The notes below the pieces were generated by a model. The model saw nothing but the letters and a program-made list of their open reading frames with translations. It made no database searches and had not been told where the DNA came from. The position numbers and the translations under genes were made by a program. Positions 12,591-24,454 of a DNA stretch of 64,000 nucleotides are shown piece by piece. Within the stretch, counting starts at the first letter, position 1. Each line of letters opens with the position of its first letter. Source of the DNA: Luscinia megarhynchos (taxonomy: Eukaryota > Chordata > Aves > Passeriformes > Turdidae); assembly GCA_034336665.1 (NCBI GenBank), contig JAPFBE010000002.1:7982146-8046145 (forward strand). Reading direction: 5' to 3'.

Positions 12591-12949
12591 ATCCTGCTGA
12601 TGCCTATTCAGTTCATCATGGCCTATTAGCAGAGATGAACCCCTCAGGATGGGTGGCACTGTGCTTTTGCTTCCCTGGAGGGAGTTATCAGGGTCTGGTG
12701 CATTGGTGGGAAGAAAAAGAAATTTGGGTTGCCTCTAAAACAAAAAAAAAGCCAATTAGGGTTGCCTCTTTTTCCTTATCTCGTTTAACACCTAGCCCAC
12801 CTGAGGGGTGGGGTGTGCACTGGGCAGCTGTTGCAAACTCACCATTAGCAGCTCATATACATAACATATGTAATGGAATATGTAATAATGTAAGTGGGTG
12901 TAGAATATATACTTTGACTGCACCCATATTGGCACTCTTCCCCCTGTAA
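12542..12949 (+). pseudogene. Unidentified protein-like open frame of 135 codons
   Basis: An open frame begins within the LTR edge and runs 135 codons. Residues 15-60 look more protein-like than other short frames here, with clusters of Trp and Gly. A Lys-rich stretch (KTKKK) follows, coded by an A-rich run. I do not recognise a domain. It could be a remnant of ERV internal sequence, but the adjoining LTR fragment reads on the opposite strand, so that link is weak. It could equally be chance. Confidence 0.25.
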
Positions 12950-13959
12950 CCACAGCAAGCTGTAACGCTGATCAAAAGATTTATTGTCCCAGTCCATTTC
13001 TCTCTAAGTGGACAGACATGAATTCTAGTAAAGACTCGACATACAAGGTTCTCTCCAAATGAATATTTATCATTGATGTCTAGTGACAAATGGCATCTCA
13101 TAGCCTGAAATAACTGTTATACATTGTAAGGATGATTTTATTGAATGACCCATCAAATACTGAGAATCAGTTGCTCAACGATTGGAGCAAGCTGAGAAAC
13201 CTTTGTAAAAAGTTGCAGATTGTAAATTGGTTCAAAGCAAGTTTTCTGAAATCTGAGCATCTATACAGCACACCAAAGGCTTTCCCTAGATGTCTAGCTA
13301 GATGTCTAGTCTTGTATTCTAAGTCTGCTGAATGGCTAAAATACCCTTGAAAGCTGTTAAATTCCCTTTAAAGACTGTAGCACTACTCTGCTTTACTGTC
13401 TTGCCTTTGGTGTTTCAATTTCTCCCACTTTCTTGATTGCTCTGCCTATATGTTTATTAAATGCAAAGTAAACTGGCTTAGAACATAGAAAAAACAAGCA
13501 CTTATGGTGCTGAGAGGATTATTCTGAACAGCTTCTTTACTTTCATTCACAGATGGTTCCATTCTTTTGCTGTGAATCATGTGCTATCTTCTCTGTCTGA
13601 AAAGTGGAAAGTGAAAGGTGCAGTACTGATATTCAAAAGAGATACTTTTGAGACTAGAGGAGTATTTAAGGCAGATAAAAGTTGTACTGCCTCATGGGAC
13701 TGCTGAAAAGTGCTGGAAAAGTAGGGTTTCTTGCTGGTTTGGCAAGATGCTACATGTTATGTTACAGAAAATCATAGTCTCAACCAAATTTTGAGAAGTT
13801 TATGAAGTCCCGGCTGTTACACCCCTTGTTCTCCTGTTGTGGCTGACCATAGTTCAGTTAACTGTCAGGGGATTTTTGTCTGACTAATCTTCCTTCTGAG
13901 CAGTGACTAGGAAAGAGAAAAGACTGGTTTTAGCACGAAGAAAATGAACCCAGATTAAA
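12950..13959. other. AT-rich spacer, no gene seen
   Basis: No recognisable gene or element. A short 12-bp duplication (tagatgtctagc/tagatgtctagt) lies near 13290-13315. Confidence 0.5.
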
Positions 13960-14065
13960 TGCTTGAAACAAACGGACTCATTTATATAATTCAATGTTTT
14001 TAACTCTTTCTATGCTTGAAGCAAACTGGCCCACTTATATCATTCAATGTTTTCAACTCTTTCTA
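13960..14065. repeat. 53-bp tandem duplication, two copies
   Basis: Positions 13960-14012 and 14013-14065 are head-to-tail copies of one 53-bp unit starting tgcttgaa and ending actctttcta. They differ at about eight positions and have no indels. This is a simple local duplication with moderate age. Confidence 0.9.
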
Positions 14066-17000
14066 ATCTTTAAAGGCTGAATCTTAAAGTCAGGGTTTTT
14101 TTGTAACAGATGAGTGGTCAAATGCATTGATTGTTGGCATAACTCTGCTTTTGGGATAATCAGGAGTAATAACTCCAATTGACTTCATCAGTATCAGAGG
14201 TAGAACAGTGCTAAACACTTTTGAAAAAAAATGTCTTGAAACTATTGTTAATGAAAAATAGATTAAAGTATAGAAATTTGAGTATACATTTCTATTATAA
14301 GAAGTTTATTAGTGTTGCTACACCATCAACTAGAATAATGTGGGTTAAAAAAAGTAGTTTACTAGTTTAAAGATATAACATATCCTTGTGACTTTGACTT
14401 TTCGTCTGGGTTTGTAATATGCATTTCCAAACACAAAATCTGCAGTGCAGAACTTTGGACAAGACTGACAAGTTAGATGTGACCTTCAGTTTTAGAAAAA
14501 TCCAAGCAGTAAGACTGACTGGATGGGAATGAACCTACAGATGAATTCTTTCTTGCAGCTCATAGGAGATTTTTACTGGACATCATTATTCAGTGGCCAG
14601 CTGAAGCACAATTCTGTGTGCCAATGCATCACCATGAAGTAACACAGTTTAACACTGATACAGTATAAAATAAAACAATTGCTTAGCAGAAATATTTCAT
14701 TTTACACCAAATCACTCTAGAGCTAAAATAGTTTATTCCAAGCTCTATAGCACTGGATAAAATTAGCAAAGCTGAAATACACTTTTCTATCAGGAAATCA
14801 TATAGTAGAAAATTTCTAACCTGCTCTCTTGCTTGTATTCCTGCTCTATATAAAACATGTTCTTAACATGCCTGGATACTGAGGACTCTCAGAGGAATTT
14901 ATAACACCTAGGTGTGGGGGTGGGCTTTAAAAATCAGCCCTGTGCTTTGAAGAAGCTAAAAGAATTCTGCTTGCATCACACCTCTTGTAGGACAGCATTT
15001 GTAATACATCTCTCCTCAGCTCTAGTTTCCCAGCTGTGGATGAGATGATTCTGAAAAGGCAGGCAAGGATACACGGCTGCTGAAGCATGTTTTCTTCCAG
15101 TATGAGACAGAGAGCACCATTCCTGGATTTACCCTCTTTTCTGTGGGCCATTGTTAAGAAAACATAGGAAACAGGATGCAAAAGTTTAGATTCATCTGAC
15201 TCCTTAAAGATTGGCTAAATCCTAACCACCATGAGATTTACAGTACATGTTTCAAAAAGACTGCCTAGTTTACAGTGCAAGAACAATTAAAATAGGGTAA
15301 ATACCATGAAATATGTAGCTGAAAATGGATTTAGTTTCTAATTAACATACAAGAAGGAAATGAGGAGTTCTGATCAGATTTTTGTTTCATTACTGGCATT
15401 ACTAAAGTAATTAAATTGTGCAAGATTGGAAACATGATCCTGTTTTTAGTGCAGTCAGTGGTGGTTTTATGACCCATTTTTTTATAAGGTTCCTGGCCCT
15501 AAGCCCTTTCAGTTTTATTGTCTAGAAGCTTAGGCCTTGTTTTAGTCATTTAATCATCCTTTTCTGAATTAGTTTTAATGTTCTTCCTATTTATTTGTAC
15601 TAAAGAAACTGCAACTATTCTTTCAAGTGCTTAATTGCTGTCTGGATGGGTGGTCTTATTCTTCTTGAAAGACAAAAGGATTGGAAAAACCCATCAAGTC
15701 CTGACATTAGCTATTTATGGCTTCATATTAAATGTCAAATTGCAATTTAGTGTAGAATTTAGAACTTTAAAAATTTTAGTTTGGTTTATAAAGTAGATTC
15801 AGATTATGTGGGGCTTACACAATCCTCCCTGAAAGTACTTATTTCTGTAGACAAGTGAATGACTTTCAGCTGTAATTTTTAGGCTTTTTTTAGTATTTGC
15901 TCATTTGTTTATGTAAAAGAAGCCAAATAATTCTAAACAGAAATCCAAATTACTGAAAAGATATAGCTTGATGCACAGGGCTTCAAAAAACCTATAATTA
16001 GCACCTAATTAGATAAATCCAGCAAATGAATAAGTCAACATAAATATTCAGAATATTGAACATAAGAATGTAAGGGTGAAATTATGCTGACATCAACAGC
16101 AATGCAGAATGTACTAAACTAGTGGAAATAATTAGCTATACAGATTCTCAGAATCAGTATTATACCCAAAGACCCCAATGCAAATACACAAATTGAATAA
16201 ATTCGTAAAAGTATCTCTTCCCTTTTCTTTAGATCTTTAAAACACTTGAGGTTCAAGTGAAAGACCACTGTGCAATGCTATTTATTTATAGATAAGGAAG
16301 TTACAGTCATTTTCCATAAGCATTGGATTCTAAATTTTTGTGCACACACAAATATAAAAAACACTTTAAACTAATTTTTAATTTGGTACTGCAGTTAAAC
16401 AGATACATTTTTAAAGTAGCTCAGAATATTAGAAGGCATCACAAACAATAGTGTACTGTAAGATGCAGGAACTGTCCATCTTGTGTGAAAATGACACATG
16501 GAAAATAAGGCTACAGCCCAGCTCTACAGTGAGACCTAAGGATCATGTTAGTATGGGATGATGACAACTTCTGGGGAAACAATTAATCTGCATAAGCACA
16601 GATGTCTAGTGCAGGTAACATACACACACACCCCCCCAAAACAGAAGTGCAGACATTTAATTTGAAAATGAGCGAATGGATGTATCCCTTATAATTTCCT
16701 TTCTTCAGGTAGAAAAAGAATAGCCCACATCACACCTTCACAGAATAAGTAGCTGATTGGAGACTTCAGTACAGATGTATTTTGTTCTGGTTTTCAGGGA
16801 TCTTTACAGCTGCCTGACAGAATTCTTATATACATCCTACCTTCATAAGTATTTGTTTATATTTCCTGTTAAAAACCTATCTTGACTGATCTGTTTCATC
16901 TAGTAATCGCCCTTGCCCTGTTACATTAGCCATGAGTGGAAATAAACTGGAACTTCCAGCTGTTTTATTACTTGTCTACCTCCCAGGTGGGGAGACCATT

Positions 17001-17409
17001 TTGAATATTTTAGGAGCAAACTTCTTTCCTTAAAAAGCTCTAAGATGCATTTTCTGGCAGCCTTCACTCTCCAGGTGAAGCTCATATGGCCTTTTACACA
17101 TTTGCATAAGACAGACATACCTATGAAGGTTGAACCAAAGCACTGCTGCTTGGCTGAGCTGGCATAACTGACTTCACTCAGCATTTGTCATTGATGAAAA
17201 AGCAAGCAAACACTTAAACCTGTCTCAGTGTCTAGAGGGCTAAAAGCTCACATATAGGTGCACTTTTCTGCCAATGGTAAATCATTAATCTGGCATATAT
17301 TATTTAATAAATATTAAAACCTTGAAGCATTTACGGAAAACAAGAAACTGCTTGATTCATAGATGTAATGAAGGAAACAAAAATATCTAATTTTAAAAGT
17401 TATTTTTCT
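14066..17409. other. Long AT-rich non-coding stretch
   Basis: About 3.3 kb without LTR ends, CR1 tail, microsatellite or credible coding sequence. The part around 15700-16100 is rich in TAAT-type motifs (for example aattagcacctaattag near 16000). That would suit a conserved regulatory element but is not evidence of one. A short CA/C run lies at 16621-16640. Confidence 0.5.
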
Positions 17410-17815
17410 GAGTAAAACCTGGATGAATGGCTGGGCCTGAAGAGTGGTAGTGAATGGAGTTACATTCAGCTGATAGTGACAGGTGGTGCTCCACAGGGCT
17501 CAGTATTGAGGCCAGTCTTGTTTAATATTGACAGTGAGTTATATCTTAGTTAGCCAGAACAGTGACAAATGGCAAATAAATTAATAAATTCCTGATATTT
17601 TCCCAATTTTGACTCAAAATTGTTATTAGGAATGTTCATCTAACAGCTTTTTTACTGTTGGATTTAAAACTTTTTTGTTTCAATATCTTTATCAGTGGTC
17701 TGGAGGAGGGGATCAAGTGCACCATCAGTTAATTTTCAGATGATACCTAGTAGGATGGGAATGTTGATCTGTTTGAGGCACAGGCTGGATCAATGGGCCG
17801 AGACCAGATGTGTGT
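17410..17815 (+). mobile_element. CR1 LINE fragment (reverse transcriptase region), interrupted
   Basis: Two blocks match the CR1 ORF2 reverse transcriptase region in the correct order. The first is 17410-17528 (ctggatgaatggctgggcct through a caggtggtgctccacagggc block to gtttaatatt). The second is 17682-17815 (aatatctttatcagtggtct onward to caatgggccgag). These blocks are contiguous in other CR1 copies, for example at 45620-45660 in this window. Here they are separated by about 153 bp of unrelated AT-rich DNA. The reading frame is broken and both CR1 ends are missing. Confidence 0.85.
17529..17681. mobile_element. AT-rich ~153-bp insertion inside CR1
   Basis: This segment splits an otherwise continuous CR1 match. 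The bases aatat occur on both sides (17524-17528 and 17682-17686), as expected for a 5-bp target duplication. The segment is AT-rich, with no terminal inverted repeat that I can see and no recognised family. An alternative is that part of the CR1 was replaced by a local rearrangement. Confidence 0.5.
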
Positions 17816-20050
17816 GCCTAGTAGTTTTCTCATTAAAGAGGATTCAATGAAAATCTCTTTAAATGCAGGCTTGCCTTACCCCTCTGCCCCAACCCCCAAA
17901 ACTGAAAAAAAGGCATCCAAAAAAAGCTTCCAGATGCACAGGGGTATGTTTTCCCAGCATGGCAGGGTTTTGTTTGCTGTGCCAAATTCTGATACGTGGG
18001 AACATTGGTTCTTTTCTCCTTATACAGAAGAAGAATGCCTTTCATCCATTTCCTGTGGCCATAGTCCCTTGACTTCCATTGAAGCCAGGGGATGCTGTAT
18101 TTTTCCATCTTTAACTTCTCTACAGTAATGTAGTGGAAATACATCTTCATCCCCCTTTCCTATTTTCCTCTAACCTCCACACCCAATCCCAGCTTGGACT
18201 GCAGAGGATGTCCAGAAGGATGTTCCCCTGAAAAGTCTAACATTCAAGTGGAAATGTGGCACAGCTTCGTGATCTTGTTCCCACTGACAGAGAATCCTAT
18301 GGAATTTTCCACTTAGGACAGGAATGGTTGGTGGTTTCACTTAGAAAAAATAATATTCAAATGTGAGGAGAAAAGCAAGAACAGACATTGCTCTGAGTAC
18401 TTAAATCTTCACTACTTCCTAATTTGCTTAGAACATTAAAAAGTCTTTACAGTTTCTTGAGAATTAAGAACAGCTGCTTATAAGCATAAGGGCCTGTCCT
18501 GGTCTTAACTCCCTTTGTACAAGTTATTTGAAAATCAGCAATGAATTTTCAAACAGTTTAATGACCACTGCACTTACACACATTGTTTCTATTACAGAAC
18601 ACATTCTTTACTTGCTTTCTTTGAGATGTGATATTAGAGAGCATTTATACAGATAAACACCAGTATGTCATTTATAATTAGAACTTTATATGGTTAAGAT
18701 TTAAGCATTTGGGATATCTGTGCTTCTGTGTACTAAAAAGGCAAAAGTGTCAGCTTTAGTTTTGCATGAAGAGTGCAACAAAATTCTGGTTCTTTTATTT
18801 GGCTTCAAGGTATTCCTGCAAAAGTGCATCATTCTCTTGTGAATTATTATAATTTCATCTATTTTTTCTTTCTGATTTAATTGCAATGTTTCACCACATG
18901 GACTCTTTATAACTTGTTATTGTTCATTCTGATTCTGGAGGCAGGAATGGAAATCTCTCTGGTGGTACTGCATGTGTGAGGTCTTGAGCACATTGCCATG
19001 CATCTTTGTTCTCTGTGAAGAACAAAATGCCTGTGAGTAAATTTTGTTGATTGTGGTATTGCCATAGATCCCATATGCACATGCATCTGAAAAACAAGAT
19101 TTCTCCTTGACCTCCTGGGAACTGCATTCCAACAGAAGACCTGGTAACATGATTATTTTTATAAACCAGAAGGTCTCACATCTTATATAGGTGTATCTCA
19201 AGTGGCAGGTAGGTTCTTTAAATCTCTCCTGTCTGCTTTCTATCTTTTGCACTACACCTAATTTATCCTCAGCTGAAGTCACAGCAGAAGAGAACTTATT
19301 ATTACGTATTACAGTACAGACAACAGCCAAAATTTCTATAGTATGGCCTCCAAGAGGCCATTATTGTACAGATATGGTGGGGGCTTTTCACAGGTAATCA
19401 GATGTCTCCTCCTTGCTTCTTCAGCACATGCACAACATATGTCAAAGAACAAAATGGATAGGAAGGAAAGAGAAGATCATGCAAGAAATTTTCCCTTCTT
19501 TTGAGTTATTTTCTTCCTGGTTGCCTCTCCTACCCCAAGGTGCTATATCATTCTTTACTTAGTTGTCCCAAAATGCCCAAAGTATTGTTCAATTCTGCTT
19601 TATCTATGAGTCAAAACTCTTTTTTCTGATTCTAAAGCCACCAAGAGAAAGGAATGCATTGAATGCTAAAGGTTATTCTGAGTAGATTGTGAGACAGGTA
19701 TTGAGATAAAAAAAACAATGGGTAATATATTATTTTTCCAGTGGGGTTAAATTCAGGTTCACATACTCTAATAGAAGCATGTGTATGTTTTGTCTACAGG
19801 ACATTCACTTTCTGCTTTTTGGTTGAATAGTTTGTGTTAAGTGGAATGGTCATCCAAACTACACCACAAACAATCTCTACATAATGAATGATGCCCAGCC
19901 TGTCTTATGATGACTTAGGAAAGGTTCACAGTCTAATGACATGTCTCAAGCTTACATTTTATGGAGAACAAAATTGTCTTTTTATGTCCAGATGCAAAGC
20001 GGAAGAACAGGATCATGCTCTCCTTAAAAAACAAGAACAATTCAGTGGGG

Positions 20051-20053
<3 letters not shown>
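17816..20053. other. AT-rich spacer, no gene seen
   Basis: Overlapping short frames at 17793-18150 on both strands and one of 137 codons at 18917-19330 have no recognisable domain and follow no exon-like splice pattern I can defend. No LTR or LINE end is visible. Confidence 0.45.

Positions 20054-20081
<28 letters not shown>
20054..20081. repeat. (TA)n microsatellite
   Basis: About 14 uninterrupted TA dinucleotides, likely length-polymorphic. The run produces the Tyr-Ile repeat in frames that overlap it. Confidence 0.95.
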
Positions 20082-20084
<3 letters not shown>

Positions 20085-23007
20085 ATTTTTCTAGTACTCT
20101 CTGAAGGAAAATTTTGTGGAACCTGCAGTATAAAATAATGTGATAAAGACTAAGCTCCTCTCTGTAGGTCAACATCTGTCTCCAAGCAGAAATACCCATG
20201 CCTGGATTCTGGCAGATGTTGATATGATGTGCTTCTAAAGACTCTCAGTAGACTCCAGCCTCCCTTTGCTTGCCAATCTAGTCCAGTCTAGGGTATCTTC
20301 ATCAGCACAAAGTTTTTCCTAATAACTGACATCAATTACACTGCCACTGTTTAAACCCATTTAATTCTTGTTGTCATGCACAAAGGATATGCAAAATGCA
20401 TTATCCTTCTCCATTGTCAGCTGTCTCTGCTTAAAAACGAATGTTCCCTCCCCAGCCAAATGGAAATTGCAGACATAGAAAATAGCAGAAGTGTTTTTCA
20501 GCCTCCTAAGGTGTGATCCATGCAAGCTGTAATCCTCTTTACACTGCTGAACAGAATGCTAGCTAGCATCCTCCTCTGTTTGATGTGTTCACAGAAGTTT
20601 ACTTAGTTCATAAGTATATACACTAATGTTTACATGCATTAATGGTAGGACTGAGGTCTTAAGGAATACAAAACTATTAAAAAATAAACCCTTTGAACCT
20701 CTCTCCACTTCCCTTCACCTCACTTGAGCCACAAAAATATAAAAACTACTTTCAGGTCCAAAAGCATGCATCTTAATTGATTTGCAAGAATAACTAATTC
20801 TTAGTTTTGCAGACTTTTTCATTTGGAATTTTCAAAGTGTTGCAGAAACACTGATTAACTCAACTTAACTGCATATACTGTGTGAAAGATTATGTGTTAT
20901 GCCAGTTTACCAATAAGGAAATGAGATTATATAGGTTCAATCCAAAATTGGGCATAATTAAAACTAGATATCTTAACAAGTAGTCAAATTTCCAGAAGGT
21001 CAGGCCTTTCTTAGTAGTGAAATTTTCAAGTGCCTACTTATGGCTACTAATAAAACTGAATTGGTCAAGTCTTGAAAACAGAATACTCAAATACTTTTTA
21101 AAAATCTTTCACAATTAACCTTTTTGTTTACTGTTGCTGTTATACAACTTTCCAAAGACATTTCCAGAAGATACTTTGAGAAGAGATGCACCAAGGATAT
21201 TTTCTGCAGAGGCTTTATTACCTTTTTAAATTCTTTTTACTTTCTTTAAATGCAAACATGCAGGAAAAGACATTATCAGTACTAAACATTGAAATGAACA
21301 TATATCTTGGGGGGTTGACCCCAATCTATCTTTGATGACAACTGAACACAAACTCACTTCCATATGTTGCTCAGTGTTTGCACTCTCAGTTACCTAAACA
21401 TTTTGAGAATCTGGACATTCAGCATTGCAAGAAAATTTCACTCAGCTTTTGGGGTAACAAGGGATGCAGGATGTAACTCCCTAATGTGAAGCTTGCCAGA
21501 CTAAAACTAGATGCTTTAAGGAATTTGTATGAACACTTGTAACTAACTATTTCTTCTCAGATTGCAGTGGCATTCAACAAAATTAATCTACAATTCTCAG
21601 ATCAGCTGGGGGAAATGAAATTGTAAATCTTTCAAAACCTTAATTATTTTGCCTAAAATTTAACTTCCCTATAATGAATGATTTTGTCACTCTGGAAAAG
21701 GGATTGGTGGCAGAGAAGAGTAACACAGAGTAACACTTGCTATGTTTTGGAGTAGCTGAAGTAGTGACTTTTCAAAGGCTAAGATTGCAGCCCACACAGC
21801 CCCCTTTTTTGGCACTTTTCTACTGCTCACATCAAGGAGCCCAAGAGTGCAGAGACAGTCCTGCAAGGGGAAAATTTATTGGATATTTGGAGGAAGCACC
21901 TTGTAAAATCTATCCTCAGTTCTGCAAAGCTACTCTTTGCATGTGTTGTTATTCTGATTTTTTCCTGCGGGCACCCTTTAGAGACAAGTTTGGTTGTGAG
22001 TAACAAAAGTCTGGCAGAGGTCAAGCTCAAGCCACCTGCCTGCTCCTGGAATGACCAAAGCATCAGAAGGCTGGGGTGGAGGGGAACAGTTCAAAAGCCC
22101 AGACACTGGACAAATGAACATTACTGCAGCTGAGGACCATTTCCTGGTATTTCACTGCTGTTTTTTAGCAAGCAGAGATGGGAGGGGGATGGGCCTGGAA
22201 AATATTAAATTGGCCCCAGAGAGCATTCCAAACCAAGTGGAATTTCACAGGCATTAATTTCAGGCAGAAATTTTGCAGGCCTGTTATATGGCTGTGTGTT
22301 TGGAAATCCAGCACAGTTATGTAGTATGCTTGGGGATTTTTTAACTTCCTTATCTTTACAAGGTGGCACCAGAGTTTTGGCTAGTGTCTTCATCACTGTA
22401 ACAAAATGAGTTTGAAGTACATGTTCCCATTTTTCATCAATAGCTAAGCTGATTTAAGAACAAACACAAAACCTGAACAATTCTCATTCAGATTTTCATT
22501 TATGCAGAGGTTTGCCTTTCTCCTTCTACTGTGGTGGCTTTTGACAAAAGATGATACCCTTAGCTTATTTACTTTCAGGAAGAGGTTTAATTTTGGTGGG
22601 AGAGTTAAGGACATAGCTATATGGGAGCAATTTCAATGGTTTAGCTTAACCCCCTTTTCTCTCTAATCTTTTCAGGCACATGTACTAGGCTTATAAAACA
22701 CATCTTTTCATTAGGTTTCCCAGACACAGTGAAGCTCTTAAGTCTGGCACATCTGTCTGTCCTTTCTCGACCTCCCACATTTTTGGCTTGGGGTAAAAGA
22801 GCAATGTTTTCCCCATAATTGGATGGCAGAGCAGGAAATTGGGTGTTCCTGTCTCTGAACAGCAGAGCTAAATGACATCTTTTCTGAAGCCTTTTATCAT
22901 TGGCATCTTTGAGGGGAAATTTTTTTGGTTAGGCTTTATTGTAAGAGTATCAAAAAGAGAGGTTAACAGAGGTAGTGGACAGAGATAAGAGAATGGCCAG
23001 AGTGGAA
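20082..23007. other. AT-rich spacer, no gene seen
   Basis: No recognised element. The frames around 21737-22257 are up to 88 codons on both strands without domains. Confidence 0.45.
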
Positions 23008-23057
23008 TTTTTGATATGTGAACTTTGTTCAGTTTTTGATACATGAAGTTTGTTCAG
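23008..23057. repeat. 25-bp tandem duplication
   Basis: Two head-to-tail 25-bp units begin tttttgata and end tttgttcag, differing at three positions. It is too short and diverged to be a functional minisatellite. Confidence 0.85.
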
Positions 23058-23665
23058 TTCTTTCTCCAAAACAATACACATGAATTAGTTTATTTGTATA
23101 TGCTGGTCTCAGATTGTGAGCCAGGGTAGTCACACATCTTGGATAAGTGGGTCATGGAGATTCAGTTCTTAGTTCTTGGTGAGAATTATGTTCACAAAGG
23201 TTTTCTCAAACAAAGTTCAGAACAGTATTTAGAAGTATCTTATGACATTGACTGGGGCCAGGTCGGAGACAGATGACATGACTCTCTGTGATCCATGTGC
23301 CAAAAGCTCTCTTCATTGTCCTGCATTTTCCTTAAATAGAGGGGTTGGATTTCCCAGGCATACACATGTGATTGGTTACAGTCTTAAGTGACTCATTTCC
23401 TTAGCCAGTGATACATCTGCACTTTGGGTTCAACAGATTGGCTGGGATCCTGTGCATTTGTTCAAATCCATCCGATCATCACTCGGGGACCTGCCTACTT
23501 CCAGGCTGGTGGAGTATCCAGCTGCAGCTTTTAGATCAGCTGCAACATGCAATGTCTCAATATCTCAATAATAATGATACTAATTAGAGGAAGAGAAGAA
23601 TTAGAGGAGTTTTGACAGTGTAAAGGCCGTGTTTTTCTTAGGTAACTTTCCATTCCTGGCTCTAA
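23058..23665. other. Possible degraded LTR sequence
   Basis: The stretch at 23300-23480 (ttccttaaatagagggg, a tgattggttac block and the following pyrimidine-rich sequence) has the texture of a minus-strand ERV LTR, but no terminal TG or CA and no second copy were found. The remainder is unremarkable. Confidence 0.3.
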
Positions 23666-24233
23666 TGCTGTGGTTTAGCCCCAGCTTTTAACTAAGCAGC
23701 ACACAGCCTCTCCCCTCACAAGTGCAATGGGGAGAGAATCAGAGGAGTAAAAGTGAGAAAACTCATGGGCTGAGGATTGAAATGAAGACAGTTTAACAGG
23801 GAAAGCAAAAGCCAAAAGCAAAAGTGCACAAACAAAGCAAAACAAGGAATTCATTTGCTGCTACACACAGACAGGCAGGTGTTCAGCCATCTCCAGGACA
23901 GCTGGGCTCCATCACACCTTATGGTTACTTAAGAAGATAAACACCATCATACCCAGTTCTTTTTCCACCAGATTTTTGTGCTGAGTGTGACATCATATGG
24001 CATTAAGTATCCCTTTGGTCAGTTGTGGTCAGCTATCTCAGCTGTGTCCTCTCCCAGTTTGTGGTGCTTTCCCTTCCCACTCACTGCTGAGGCAGAAGAT
24101 GCCTTGATGCTGTGCAAGCATTGCTCAGTAATGGCAAAGAACATCTTTATGTTATGAGCCCTGCTTTCAGCACAGATCTAAAACATAGTCCCATACTTCT
24201 ACTATGAACAAATTACCTCAGCCAAAAATAGCA
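23666..24233 (-). mobile_element. ERV LTR, family D, copy 1
   Basis: A ~568-bp LTR reading on the complement. Its plus-strand edges are tgctgtggtttagccccagc on the left and a terminal aaaaatagca on the right. It shares its whole layout with 58178-58748: a ggggagagaatcagag-like block, a tttaacagggaaagcaaaag block, acaaagcaaaacaaggaatt, the gacatcatatgg region, atccctttggtcagt, and a closing aatagcccca-like block. The two copies have almost the same length (568 and 571 bp). No clear target duplication was found. Probably a solo LTR of an ERVL-type element. Confidence 0.85.
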
Positions 24234-24454
24234 CAAATATACTTCATCCATATGTCTCAAAATGAGGTTCAGGCTTATTTTATTTCACACCTCTTGTACT
24301 TACACTGTATTCAGATCTGGATTAACTGATTAAGTTAGCCAGGGTATCAGCCCCACCATTTCAGAATTCTTTACTGCTATTGGTATAAAGTGTTACTGGT
24401 ACCACACAAAATAAGTGCAATGTATAGTAACATTTGAGATAAATACATGGGCCC
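24234..24454. other. Short spacer
   Basis: AT-rich DNA between a family D LTR and a CR1 copy, with no feature recognised. Confidence 0.4.

Noticed and set aside
15700..16100. Conserved homeodomain-bound enhancer
   Set aside because: TAAT motifs are expected by chance in AT-rich DNA, and no conservation data are available.
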